Below are positions 7,729 through 15,104 of a stretch of DNA of 41,759 nucleotides, one piece after another. The stretch is from Oscillospiraceae bacterium (GTDB lineage: Bacteria > Bacillota > Clostridia > Oscillospirales > Oscillospiraceae). Below the pieces are notes generated by a model that worked only from the letters and a program-made list of their open reading frames with translations, did no database searches and was not told the DNA's origin. The stretch lies in the NCBI GenBank assembly GCA_017479425.1, contig JAFVCD010000014.1:1-41759 (forward strand), in the 5' to 3' direction. Made by a program: the position numbers and the translations under genes. Numbering within the stretch: position 1 is the stretch's first letter; the number at the start of each line of letters is the position of its first letter.

Positions 7729-7818
7729 CCAATAGTCGCAACTTACGGTCAACCGAAGCGTTGCGGTAGAAACATTCGGGCTCGACGCACTGCGCAAACT
7801 TATCCGAAACTATATTGG
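7729..7818 (-). promoter_or_regulatory. Purine-riboswitch-like aptamer with enlarged loops
   Basis: On the minus strand P1 is CCAATA/TATTGG. Joining regions match the purine riboswitch core: TATAG after P1, GTTTCTACC between P2 and P3, and GACTAT before the P1 return. The cytosine in GACTAT corresponds to the position that sets guanine-type specificity. P2 is TTCGG/CCGAA and P3 is CGCAAC/GTTGCG. Normal aptamers have 7-9 base loops; here L2 is about 24 bases with an inner GCGC/GCGT stem and L3 is 17 bases with an inner CGG/CCG stem. Loop motifs GGATAAG and ACCGTAA resemble halves of the usual kissing loops. Placement before xpt and a terminator supports the call. Confidence 0.7.
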
Positions 7819-7850
7819 CAAAACGCTATTAACTTTTTGTTTGTGAGCAC

Positions 7851-7879
7851 ATATTATCCGAAGAGGTCAGGCTTGTCAA
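7851..7879 (-). promoter_or_regulatory. Sigma-A promoter of the xpt-nucleoside transporter operon
   Basis: Minus strand TTGACA (7874-7879), 17-base spacer, TAATAT (7851-7856). It starts a leader of roughly 215 bases to xpt. The stretch 7880-8000 upstream has small inverted repeats (AACGGT/ACCGTT at 7878-7895) but no gene that I can see. Confidence 0.85.
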
Positions 7880-8000
7880 CGGTTTTTCGACCGTTTTCGG
7901 CGTTTTCTACCTTGTGACAATTCTTGCAAGTAAAATTTCATTTTCCGTATGTCATTTTGACAAGGACTTTTGCAACATTTTGGCGCAGATTGTATAGTTA

Positions 8001-8032
8001 AAAATCTAACAGGCGGGTCAAATGACCCGCCT
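8001..8032 (-). terminator. Terminator of the two-component operon
   Basis: Minus strand AGGCGGGTCA pairs perfectly with TGACCCGCCT (8011-8032), followed by GTTAGATTTTTAAC. It lies just past the histidine kinase stop codon. Confidence 0.8.
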
Positions 8033-8039
8033 TGTAGTA

Positions 8040-9476
8040 TCAGTCCTTCAGCGCGAGGCTGAAAACAAACGTCGTGAGGTTATTTTCGCTCGTGACGTAG
8101 ATCTCGCCGCCGTGGCTGTCGAGAATGGTTTTGACGATATAGAGCCCGAGTCCGACGCCGTCCTTATCCATGCTTCTGGAGCGGTCGGTCTTGTGGAAGC
8201 GGTCGAAGATGAGCGGCAGCTCCTCCTTCGATATCGTATCGCCCTCGTTGGAAACCGTGACAAACGCACGCTCCCGCTCCTTATATAGCTCAATGCCGAT
8301 GCTCGAGCCGGAGTAGGCGAATTTCGCCGCGTTGTCGATGAGGTTGTAGACCACCTGCGTTATGGAATCGCGGTCGCCCTTGACCATAACCGGCTCCTCG
8401 GGGATGTTCGCGTCCACATCAAGTCCGCGGTCGGTGATTTTCTTCTCAAGGCTCACGAGCGCGAGGCGGATTACCTCGCCGAGGTCAAAGGACTTCTGCA
8501 TCGCCTCCTCACGGTCTATCGCCTGAACGCGCGACATATCGAGCATACCGCGCACAAGGCGGCTGAGGCGCTTCGTTTCGCTGGAGATAACGCCGAGATA
8601 CTCCCGCTCCTTCTCGGGCGGGATCGTGCCGTCGAGAATGCCGTCAGCAAAGCCGGTGATGGTCGTCATCGGGGTTTTCAGCTCGTGCGAAACATTGGCG
8701 ATGAGGTCGCGGCGCGCGTTTTCACCGCGCTCGAGGGAGTCCGCCATCTTGTTGAAGGCTCGGCTGAGCTCGCCTATCTCATCGAGCCTGTCGTTTTCAT
8801 CGACGCGCACGGAGAAATCGCCCTTGCCGAACCTCGCGGCGGCGTCGGCTATCTCCTTTATGGGCTTTGCCTGCTTCTTCGTAGTTATAAAGCTCACAAC
8901 AAACGCCGCCAGCATGACGAGAATGCCGATCGAGAGGAACATACGGCTTGATTTGCGCCATACAAAGCTCAGGTTTTCGCCCTTGCCGGATATGATTATC
9001 AGCCCGTCAAAGCTCGGGTACTCCCAGTCCTGATGGAGCGAAACACCGACGACGTAGCGGTCATCATCGTAAACCCCGCCGAGCTTCGAGAGCGCGGTGT
9101 ACTGCCCGGAATTATTGATAGCGGTCACAACGGCGCGCGGAACGCTCTTTCCGATGTGCTCGCACTCGAGCTCTCTGTCCGAGCAGGAAACTATCGTTCC
9201 GGTTTCGTCAGTGATGAGAATGTGCATATCGCGCGTTTCTCCGAGCAGAACGATGAGTCCGCGGATATCGAGAGAGTCAAGCTCAGCGGCCGAGGCATAG
9301 CTCGATATAAGGCGGCTCGCGGCGACTGCCGAGCCCTTCATATCCTGCGTTTTGGAGTTTATAATGTATCCGTAGCTGACGGCCGCAAACGATACCGCCA
9401 TTATCGCGAACGAAATTGCGACGATAACGGCGATGGTTATGAAGTTTTTAATGTAAATCGAATGAAATTTTCTCAT
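8040..9476 (-). CDS. Sensor histidine kinase, PhoR-like
   Basis: A membrane sensor kinase of 478 residues. Membrane helices lie near residues 13-36 and 179-198, with an extracellular sensing domain of about 140 residues between them. HAMP covers about 199-252, and the dimerisation H-box (SHELKTP) has His264 as the phospho-acceptor. The ATPase domain has an N box YNLIDNAAKF, a weak G1 (SNEGD, Asp replaced by Asn), an F box IFDRFHKTD and the G2 box GVGLGLYIVK. Its ATG overlaps the response regulator stop codon (ATGA), so the two are translated together. The signal is unknown. The neighbouring D-Ala-D-Ala carboxypeptidase, divergently transcribed, hints at a cell-envelope role, but nothing in the sequence proves it. 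Confidence 0.92.
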   Translation of the reverse strand: MRKFHSIYIKNFITIAVIVAISFAIMAVSFAAVSYGYIINSKTQDMKGSAVAASRLISSYASAAELDSLDIRGLIVLLGETRDMHILITDETGTIVSCSDRELECEHIGKSVPRAVVTAINNSGQYTALSKLGGVYDDDRYVVGVSLHQDWEYPSFDGLIIISGKGENLSFVWRKSSRMFLSIGILVMLAAFVVSFITTKKQAKPIKEIADAAARFGKGDFSVRVDENDRLDEIGELSRAFNKMADSLERGENARRDLIANVSHELKTPMTTITGFADGILDGTIPPEKEREYLGVISSETKRLSRLVRGMLDMSRVQAIDREEAMQKSFDLGEVIRLALVSLEKKITDRGLDVDANIPEEPVMVKGDRDSITQVVYNLIDNAAKFAYSGSSIGIELYKERERAFVTVSNEGDTISKEELPLIFDRFHKTDRSRSMDKDGVGLGLYIVKTILDSHGGEIYVTSENNLTTFVFSLALKD

Positions 9477-10174
9477 TTTCCGGCGCTCTGACCGTTCACC
9501 TCGAACTTATATCCCACGCCCCATACCGTTTTGAGGCTCCATTTATCGCTCACGCCCTCCAGCTTTTCGCGCAGGCGCTTGACGTGGACGTCGACGGTGC
9601 GGCTGTCGCCGAAGTAATCAAAGCCCCACACCTCGTCAAGGAGCTGATTGCGGGTGTAGACTCTGTTTGGGCTGGAGGCGAGGTGGAAAAGGAGCTCCAT
9701 CTCCTTGGGCGGTATATCGAGCTTCTTTCCGTCGACCGTCAGCTCGAACGAATCCATGTCGATCACGAGCTTGTCAAAGGTGAGAACGCGCTCTGAGGTC
9801 TTTTCGTCCTCGCCGAAGCGGCGCAGAACGGCGTGAATACGCGCGACTACCTCCTTGACCTCAAAGGGTTTCGTGATGTAATCGTCGGCGCCGGACTCAA
9901 GGCCGGTGATCTTATCCTGCGTTTCGCCCTTGGCGGTCAGCATAATGACCGGAGTTTTGCTTTTCGAGCGAATCTCGCGCAGCACCTGCCAGCCGTCCAT
10001 AACGGGGAGCATTATATCGAGGAGCACGAGATCAGGCTTCTCCGCGTCGAAAGCGGCAACGCCGGCGCCGCCGTCCTTCGCTACGGCAGTCTCATAGCCC
10101 TCCTTTTCAAGGTAGAGCCGCAGAAGCTCGGCAATATTCGCCTCGTCCTCTATAACAAGTATCTTTTTCGGCAT
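9473..10174 (-). CDS. Response regulator, OmpR/PhoB family
   Basis: A 233-residue regulator with an N-terminal receiver (KKILVIEDE; phospho-acceptor Asp in LVLLDIMLP near residue 53; Lys in YITKPF near 102). The C-terminal winged-helix DNA-binding domain contains PPKEMELLFHLASSPNRVYTR and DSRTVDVHVKRLREKL. It is the partner of the kinase that overlaps its 3' end. I chose the ATG at 10174 (MPKKILV), with GGAG ten bases upstream, over the GTG three codons earlier that overlaps the ribosome binding site. A TATAAT box lies on the minus strand at 10206-10211 without a clear -35 box. The shared gap 10175-10280 also serves the divergent carboxypeptidase gene. Confidence 0.93.
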   Translation of the reverse strand: MPKKILVIEDEANIAELLRLYLEKEGYETAVAKDGGAGVAAFDAEKPDLVLLDIMLPVMDGWQVLREIRSKSKTPVIMLTAKGETQDKITGLESGADDYITKPFEVKEVVARIHAVLRRFGEDEKTSERVLTFDKLVIDMDSFELTVDGKKLDIPPKEMELLFHLASSPNRVYTRNQLLDEVWGFDYFGDSRTVDVHVKRLREKLEGVSDKWSLKTVWGVGYKFEVNGQSAGK

Positions 10175-10280
10175 AGTTATCACTCTCCATGAATCATCTA
10201 TGCCTATTATAACCCCGTTTCCGCTTTTTGGGTGAATTTTTTGTAAAAAAACTTCATACCATCTACGGAGGTGATACGAA

Positions 10281-11480
10281 ATGAAAAAACTACTGTGCCT
10301 GCTTCTCGCGCTGACTGTCTTTATAACGCCCGCGCTTGCCGCGGACTACGACTTTGAGATCGACGACGGCGAATGGTCGGTCGAGGTATTCGACGAGCTG
10401 ACCGTTCCCGCGTCAGCGACAGAGCTATCCATACCCGCGCCGAGCGCGATACTCATGGAGCGCGACACCGGAAGCGTGCTATACGAAAAAAACGCCGACG
10501 AAAAGCTCCGTCCGGCGTCCGTTACAAAGGTAATGACTATTCTTCTCATCGCCGAGGCGATAGACTCAGGCGATATTTCGCTTGACGATACGGTGACAAC
10601 GAGCGCCTTCGCCTCCTCTATGGGCGGAAGTCAGGTCTATCTCAAGGAGGGCGAAACGATGACCGTCCGCGATATGCTCAAATGCATCGTCGTGGTGTCC
10701 GCAAACGACTGCGCGGTGGCGATGGCGGAGCACCTTGCGGGCAGCGAAAGCGCCTTTGCCGGCAGGATGAACGCCCGCGCCGCAGACCTCGGCATGGTGA
10801 ACACGCATTTTACAAACTGCACCGGTCTGTATGACGACGACGAGCACCTGACAACGGCGCGCGACATCGCTATAATGAGCCGCGAGGTCATAAAGCACAA
10901 GTGGCTGCGCGACTTTACTCAGATATGGACGGACACCATAAGAAACGGCGAATTCGGGCTTACGAACACGAATAAGCTCATCCGCTACTTTCCCGGCGCG
11001 ACCGGCTTAAAGACCGGCTACACCTCGAAGGCGGGGCGCTGCCTTGCGGCATCGGCTGAGCGCGACGGGGTCGAGTACGTTGCGGTAGTTCTTAACTGCG
11101 CGACCTCGGACGACCGCTTCAACTCCGCAAAAACGCTTCTGAGCTACGGGTTCTCGACCTATTCCCTCGTTCCGGTCGGGGCCTCGGAGCCGATACCGCC
11201 CGTTGAGGTCACGCTCGGCAGGCAGAAATACGTCCAGCCGGTGATCGAAAACTGCGACCCGGTGCTCGTCAGGAAAGCAGACGTCGGCAGGATAGAGCGC
11301 GCCTTTGAGCTTGATGAGCGCGTCGACGCGCCGGTTTCCGAGGGCGAGGAGCTCGGCTATCTCGTCATGACCCTTGACGGAGCTGAGCTTGCCCGCGTAC
11401 CCCTCATCGCCGCCGAGAGCGTCGAGCGGCTTTCCGTTTGGGATCTTGTCGTGATGATCCTCACCGCGTTCGGGAGGTAA
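10281..11480 (+). CDS. D-alanyl-D-alanine carboxypeptidase (penicillin-binding protein 5/6 type)
   Basis: This enzyme trims the terminal D-alanine from peptidoglycan stem peptides outside the cell. The 399-residue product has a signal peptide (about residues 1-20) and the serine active-site motif SVTK in PASVTKVMTI near residue 78. The SAN motif is in VVSANDCAVA near 139, and the KTG motif in GLKTGYTSKAGRC near 252. A C-terminal domain with a final hydrophobic, amphipathic segment (LSVWDLVVMILTAFGR) could hold it to the membrane, as in the DacA/DacF group. GGAGGTGAT precedes the ATG at ideal distance. It is monocistronic: it is followed by a palindromic element (11495-11612) and the convergent acpP gene. 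DacA versus DacF cannot be decided from this sequence. Confidence 0.92.
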   Translation: MKKLLCLLLALTVFITPALAADYDFEIDDGEWSVEVFDELTVPASATELSIPAPSAILMERDTGSVLYEKNADEKLRPASVTKVMTILLIAEAIDSGDISLDDTVTTSAFASSMGGSQVYLKEGETMTVRDMLKCIVVVSANDCAVAMAEHLAGSESAFAGRMNARAADLGMVNTHFTNCTGLYDDDEHLTTARDIAIMSREVIKHKWLRDFTQIWTDTIRNGEFGLTNTNKLIRYFPGATGLKTGYTSKAGRCLAASAERDGVEYVAVVLNCATSDDRFNSAKTLLSYGFSTYSLVPVGASEPIPPVEVTLGRQKYVQPVIENCDPVLVRKADVGRIERAFELDERVDAPVSEGEELGYLVMTLDGAELARVPLIAAESVERLSVWDLVVMILTAFGR

Positions 11481-11494
11481 TGGGCGGGTAAAAT

Positions 11495-11612
11495 ACGCAA
11501 AGTGTCATTCCGAGCCAGTGCTCTCACTGGCGTGGGAATCCGTAATACCCTTTATGCGAGGGGAAACGGATTGCCACGGCTCCTGAACGAGCCTCGCAAT
11601 GACACTTTGCGT
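11495..11612. repeat. 118-bp palindromic intergenic element
   Basis: The ends are perfect 13-base inverted repeats: ACGCAAAGTGTCA at 11495-11507 and its complement at 11600-11612. Inside, CGTGGGAATCCGT pairs with ACGGATTGCCACG with one mismatch, and a small CCAGTG/CACTGG hairpin lies near the left end. It has no coding potential and fills the gap between the convergent dac and acpP genes. The look is that of a non-autonomous miniature element or dispersed palindromic repeat; only one copy is in this window. It might also end transcription from both sides. Confidence 0.7.
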
Positions 11613-11634
11613 CATTTTGAATGCGGGTTTTTCG

Positions 11635-11859
11635 TTATCTGAGGTTCTCGATTACCTCGCAGAGCTCACCGACGGTGGTGACGTCCTTGACGTCCTCCTG
11701 AGGGATCGTAATGCCGAGCTCGTCCTCAAGGGTCACGAGCAGGTCAACTACGTCGAGGGAGTCGGCGCCGATGTCATCGGCAAGGCTCGTATCCTCGGTA
11801 ATACGCTCGGGGTCGATATCCAACTGCTCAACGATAATGGCTTTTACCTTCTCAAACAT
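11635..11859 (-). CDS. acpP: Acyl carrier protein
   Basis: A 74-residue acidic protein that carries growing acyl chains on a 4'-phosphopantetheine arm attached to Ser in GADSLD (about residue 36). The pattern MFEKVKAIIVEQLDI...DIGADSLDVVDLLVTLED is classic ACP. I chose ATG 11857-11859, with AAGGAG ten bases upstream; the longer frame adds 11 residues with no ribosome binding site. It is unusual in standing apart from fab or plsX genes. It lies downstream of jag on the same strand with the structured repeat (copy B) between, and I see no good promoter of its own, so it may be read from the rpmH-jag operon. Confidence 0.95.
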   Translation of the reverse strand: MFEKVKAIIVEQLDIDPERITEDTSLADDIGADSLDVVDLLVTLEDELGITIPQEDVKDVTTVGELCEVIENLR

Positions 11860-11905
11860 TGGAAATACGCTCCTTTCTTGGTTAAATAGCATTAGTCAAT
11901 CCTGT

Positions 11906-12007
11906 CTGAGCGAGAGATTTTTTCGCCAGACAAGGAAGATTTCCGAAGGAATACTTTGTGTATTCCGAGGGAATCTGACGAAGTATGACGGAAAAAGATC
12001 CGCTCAG
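11906..12007 (-). repeat. Structured intergenic repeat, copy B
   Basis: This is the second copy of the element at 5563-5661. Outer stem CTGAGC/GCTCAG (six pairs, versus GCAC/GTGC in copy A), then GATTTTTT with AAAAAGATC, an apical stem AGATTTCC/GGGAATCT, the same GAA/GA internal loop, a second stem GGAATAC/GTATTCC and the same TTTGT loop. The jag stop codon (12004-12006) lies within the outer stem. Stems changed on both sides while the loops stayed the same, which shows selection on (or copying of) a folded form. Confidence 0.75.
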
Positions 12008-12972
12008 CACCACTCGCGGGTGGGCTTAGTCTCCTTTACTACCGGTTCCTTGAGCTCAGCAGTTTTGGGGGCAGAGGAACGCTCGCGGCGGCCGTCGCCT
12101 CTGCGCTCTCTTCTCTGCGGCTTCTCCTCAACCGGCTCGCCCGCGCCCTCGTAGGCGATGACAACGCGGCGATTCGGCTCGGTGCCGGTGGAATAGGTGG
12201 TTACGTTGGGGTAATCCTGAAGCGCGGTGTGGATAACATGGCGCTCGTAGGCGTTCATAGGCTCGAGCATCTTGTTCTTGCGGTACCTGACTACCTTCTC
12301 GGCGGTCTTTTTCGCAAGGCTGTCAAGGCTCTCCGCGCGCTTTGCGCGATAGTTCTCGGCGTCGATGTTGATGCGGATGCGCGCATCGTCGCCGGAGTTG
12401 ATGACGTAGTTGGAGAGGTGCTGAATGGCGTCCAGAGTCTCACCGCGGCGGCCGATAAGCGCGCCGACCTTCTGACCGTAGAGCTCAACGTTTATAACGC
12501 CCTCTGCGGCATTCTCGGTGATCGCAGCTCCCGCCTCAACGCCCATGCGCTGGAAAAGACCCTCAAGGAAGGCTCCGAGCTTCGCGGCCTTCTCAGAGAG
12601 ATTCTCATCCGAAACGGGCTGAGACTTCTTTTCCTTCTTCTCCTTCTTGGGCTCGGGCTTCTTCTCAGGCTGAGGCTTCTTCTCAGGCTGAGGCTTCTTC
12701 TCAGGCTGAGGCTTTTTCTCGGTCTGCGGCTTTTTCTCGGTCTGCGGCTTCTTTTCGGGCTCGGGCTTTCTCTCCGGCTTCGCGGGCTTCTCGTCCGGTA
12801 CCTCGTAGGAGACCTTTACCTTGGCGTCCTTTCTGCCGATTCCGAGAAATCCCTTTGTCGCACGCTCGACGATCTCAACCGATACGTCGTCGCGGCTCAG
12901 ATGGAGCTCCTCAAGGGCGGCGGCAATAGCCTCGTCCTCGGTAGCACCGGTTTTTTCTATGTATTTGAGCAT
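12004..12972 (-). CDS. jag: Jag/KhpB RNA-binding protein (Jag-N, KH and R3H domains)
   Basis: A 322-residue protein with an N-terminal Jag domain (residues 1-56, VERATKGFLGIGRKDAKV). A highly charged Lys/Pro/Glu/Gln linker (about 58-118) follows. A KH domain spans about 145-205 with the GRRG loop in ALIGRRGETLDAIQHL, and an R3H domain about 215-275 has Arg244-x3-His248. Relatives (KhpB/EloR) bind RNA and tune cell elongation and division. It follows yidC by eight bases with GGAG upstream, as in most Firmicutes. The long linker is unusual (see the repeat entry). The C-terminal tail is rich in Arg, Glu and Lys. Its stop codon is inside repeat copy B. Confidence 0.93.
   Translation of the reverse strand: MLKYIEKTGATEDEAIAAALEELHLSRDDVSVEIVERATKGFLGIGRKDAKVKVSYEVPDEKPAKPERKPEPEKKPQTEKKPQTEKKPQPEKKPQPEKKPQPEKKPEPKKEKKEKKSQPVSDENLSEKAAKLGAFLEGLFQRMGVEAGAAITENAAEGVINVELYGQKVGALIGRRGETLDAIQHLSNYVINSGDDARIRINIDAENYRAKRAESLDSLAKKTAEKVVRYRKNKMLEPMNAYERHVIHTALQDYPNVTTYSTGTEPNRRVVIAYEGAGEPVEEKPQRRERRGDGRRERSSAPKTAELKEPVVKETKPTREWC
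12649..12756 (-). repeat. Six tandem 18-bp repeats within jag
   Basis: Six copies in frame encode a hexapeptide, EKKPQT or EKKPQP (the last EKKPEP), at residues 73-108. The unit is exactly six codons, so gain or loss of copies keeps frame and only lengthens the charged linker. There are no spacers, so this is not a CRISPR array. Confidence 0.9.
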
Positions 12973-12980
12973 AGTTTATT

Positions 12981-14156
12981 TTACTCCTCGGCGGTTTCTT
13001 CGGTATTTTCTTCTTTTCTCGTGTAGCGGTCAGGGTCATAGGCTCTGCCGCGGGCATACTTGCGGTGGCCGACTCTGGAGGGCTCGTACTTCTCCTCGCC
13101 GGACTGCGCCTCGTTATACTCGCGCTCTGCCTTTTCGCGCTCCTGCTTCTCGCGGAGCGCCTTTTTCTTCTTGGAGGTGGACTCGTTCTCGGTCTGCTCG
13201 CCGGATGCCTTGAGGCGCTCTGTCTCGGCGCGCTTTGCCTCAAGCTCCGCCTCGCGCGCGGCGCGGCGGCGGTCGGCCTCTGCGGTCTCAACAGCGAGCT
13301 GCTTCTTGTAGTAGTCGGTCAGAACGAGCTCCTGAACGATGCTGATGACGGAGCCGATGGCCCAGTAAAGACCGAGAGCGCCGGGCATCATGAAGCAGAA
13401 GAAGATCGTCATGAGCGGCATCATCATCATCATTGAATTGCTGGTGGCGGCGGCCTGCGGATCTGCGGAGGGATTGAGCTTCTGGCTCATAACGCTCTGA
13501 AGATAGCTGAGGCCGGCGGCGAGGATCGGAATGAGGAAAAGCCCGATCTGCGGCCAGATCTTCGCAGGATCGGAGAAATCATAATTCCAGATCTGCCAAT
13601 CGGGGGTAGCGCCGAGGTCGACTCCAAGGAAGTTGTAGTCGATCTTGACGAGCTTGTCGCTGAGAGAGGAAAAGGCCTCGAAGTGGTCGGAGATGAACTT
13701 GCTCATCTCGATCTCAGCGTAAGCGGAGCGGCTGGAAAGCTCGAAGCCAAGCTCTGTGAGCTTCGTTGCGATGGCGCCGCCCTCGGCTAAAAGCTCGGTC
13801 GGAACGCGCATCATAGTGGTCAGCGGCTCGCGTATCGCGTAGTAGAGCGCGATAAGGATCGGGAACGGGATAAGGCTCCAGAGGCATCCGCCCATAGGGT
13901 TGACGCCCTCCTCTTTATAGAGCTTCTGGAGCTCCTCGGAGTATTTCTGCTGATTGGAGCCGTACTTCTTCTGCAGCTCCTGCTGTCTTGGCTGTATGAG
14001 CTGAGTGCGCATCATGCCCTTTTTGGATTTCATCTGGAAGGGCAGCATGATGAGCCTTACGATAACGGCGAAGAGGATTATCGCCACACCGTAGTTCTGC
14101 GTGATGTTGTACAGCCACATCATCAGAATACCGAAGGGGGTTGCAATTAATTTCAT
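12981..14156 (-). CDS. yidC: YidC/OxaA membrane protein insertase
   Basis: A 391-residue protein that inserts and folds membrane proteins, alone or with SecYEG. It shows a first helix (ILMMWLYNITQNYGVAIILFAVIVRLIMLPFQ) with the conserved Arg in the hydrophilic groove. A charged cytoplasmic hairpin (QPRQQELQKKYG) follows, then GCLWSLIPFPILIALYYAIREPL and C-terminal helices with PLMTIFFCFMMPGALGLYWAIGSV. The tail (about residues 290-391) is very basic and acidic, with likely coiled coil, and could touch ribosomes. No lipobox is seen, unlike B. subtilis SpoIIIJ. The stretch of about 85 residues between the second and third helices is longer than in minimal family members. It follows yidD by about 30 bases in the classical order. 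Confidence 0.93.
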   Translation of the reverse strand: MKLIATPFGILMMWLYNITQNYGVAIILFAVIVRLIMLPFQMKSKKGMMRTQLIQPRQQELQKKYGSNQQKYSEELQKLYKEEGVNPMGGCLWSLIPFPILIALYYAIREPLTTMMRVPTELLAEGGAIATKLTELGFELSSRSAYAEIEMSKFISDHFEAFSSLSDKLVKIDYNFLGVDLGATPDWQIWNYDFSDPAKIWPQIGLFLIPILAAGLSYLQSVMSQKLNPSADPQAAATSNSMMMMMPLMTIFFCFMMPGALGLYWAIGSVISIVQELVLTDYYKKQLAVETAEADRRRAAREAELEAKRAETERLKASGEQTENESTSKKKKALREKQEREKAEREYNEAQSGEEKYEPSRVGHRKYARGRAYDPDRYTRKEENTEETAEE

Positions 14157-14186
14157 TGGTACTCTCCTGTCGTAGCGTTTGTGTAC

Positions 14187-14405
14187 TCAGGGAACGGGGT
14201 CGTAATAGTCTAATTCCTTAAAGTGGAAGGGGTGGCAGCGGGATAAGCGCTTCAGGGCGAGCCATCCGCCCTTTATGGCGCCGTACTTCTCGACGGCCTC
14301 AAGAGCATACTGCGAGCAGGTAGGGCGGAACCGGCACGAGGGCGGCGTCAGCGGAGAAATATTGCGGCGATAGAATTTGATCGCCCAGAGCATGAGCTTT
14401 TTCAC
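14187..14405 (-). CDS. yidD: Membrane protein insertion efficiency factor YidD
   Basis: A 72-residue protein with the family core [32 protein letters not shown] and [17 protein letters not shown]. It is thought to help YidC-dependent insertion, as a peripheral membrane protein anchored by its N-terminal amphipathic helix. The start codon overlaps the rnpA stop codon (ATGA), so the two are translationally coupled. Confidence 0.95.
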   Translation of the reverse strand: MKKLMLWAIKFYRRNISPLTPPSCRFRPTCSQYALEAVEKYGAIKGGWLALKRLSRCHPFHFKELDYYDPVP

Positions 14406-14737
14406 GCAAGTATCCCCACTTTTTCCGCAAGCCTCAGAAACTCCGCCTCCATCCTGTGATAATCGGCGCCGTCCGCCTTAGAGCGGGCAACGATGATTAT
14501 ATCGTATCCGGGGCTGAGCCTTGCCTCATTGAGCCTGTAAATCTCGCGAAAGCGCCTTTTTATGCGGTTGCGATGCACTGCCTTGCCGATTTTCGTGGAC
14601 ACAGTCAGTCCGAGTCTGCTTCTCGGCACCGCGCGCTTGCGCGCATAGACGAGCATATACGCTCCGCCGGCGCTCTTTCCCTTTCTGTATGCCTTTCTGA
14701 AAGCGTAATTATCCTTAAGCCTTCCTGAAAAGATCAT
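14402..14737 (-). CDS. rnpA: Ribonuclease P protein component
   Basis: The 111-residue basic protein assists the RNase P RNA in cutting the 5' leaders of tRNA precursors. Typical patterns are [17 protein letters not shown] at the start and the RNR-like motif in [17 protein letters not shown] near residue 60. I chose the ATG at 14737 ([10 protein letters not shown]), because GGAGGG lies eight bases upstream and family members start here; the longer frame would add ten residues that overlap that ribosome binding site. It lies between rpmH and yidD in the conserved order. Confidence 0.94.
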   Translation of the reverse strand: MIFSGRLKDNYAFRKAYRKGKSAGGAYMLVYARKRAVPRSRLGLTVSTKIGKAVHRNRIKRRFREIYRLNEARLSPGYDIIIVARSKADGADYHRMEAEFLRLAEKVGILA

Positions 14738-14755
14738 TTCCGCTTCCCTCCGCTT

Positions 14756-14794
14756 CATTCGGTGCATACCGAATGAGCCCGAGTTGCCCCGGGC
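14756..14794 (-). other. Two adjacent hairpins between rpmH and rnpA
   Basis: CATTCGGT/ACCGAATG with a four-base loop (14756-14775) directly adjoins GCCCG/CGGGC (14777-14794). They lie upstream of the rnpA ribosome binding site. They could set the ratio of L34 to RNase P protein by processing or partial termination; no U tract follows, so plain termination is unlikely. Confidence 0.5.
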
Positions 14795-14825
14795 TTAAAA
14801 AATCAGTATTACAGCCTTTTCTCCA

Positions 14826-14960
14826 TTAGTGGGTAAGGCGGGCGCGTCCCTTAGCGCGTCTGCGATGGAGTACCTTGCGGCCGTTTGCGGTGGCCATTCT
14901 TTTGCGGAAGCCGTGCTCCTTGGAGCGCTGAAGCTTCTTGGGCTGATACGTTCTCTTCAT
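14826..14960 (-). CDS. rpmH: 50S ribosomal protein L34
   Basis: A 44-residue, strongly basic protein: [20 protein letters not shown], ending in GRARLTH. It is complete and of normal length. It was found by direct reading because it is short. It heads the rnpA-yidD-yidC-jag series. A GGAG ribosome binding site lies upstream, and a consensus promoter about 100 bases upstream begins a leader with a perfect 5' hairpin. dnaA, its usual divergent neighbour, is absent; thiT is there instead. Confidence 0.97.
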   Translation of the reverse strand: MKRTYQPKKLQRSKEHGFRKRMATANGRKVLHRRRAKGRARLTH

Positions 14961-15028
14961 TTCTTTCACTCCTTATGTAGGATAATCTAAACTCGACACC
15001 GCGAATTACGCGGAGCAGTTACAAAGTA

Positions 15029-15087
15029 ACACCCTATGTGAAAACCATAGGGTGTTTATTGTACCTTATAAAACGCGGTTATGTCAA
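15029..15087 (-). promoter_or_regulatory. rpmH promoter with a hairpin at the transcript 5' end
   Basis: Minus strand TTGACA (15082-15087), 18-base spacer, TACAAT (15058-15063). About two bases past the -10 box begins a perfect ten-pair hairpin, ACACCCTATG/CATAGGGTGT (15029-15055, loop of seven). The expected start point falls at the base of this hairpin, so the messenger would begin with it. The hairpin also lies past the thiT stop codon and may act as a terminator for thiT, but on the minus strand no U run follows. Confidence 0.75.
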
Positions 15088-15104
15088 GAAAAATTTTTCC
15101 GCGC

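Noticed and set aside
12649-12756. CRISPR-like regular repeat
   Set aside because: Units are 18 bases, directly joined without spacers, in frame and coding for the Jag linker.
14961-15104. Replication origin next to rpmH
   Set aside because: No dnaA gene and no DnaA-box cluster is seen; the gap is explained by the rpmH promoter, its hairpin and the thiT end.
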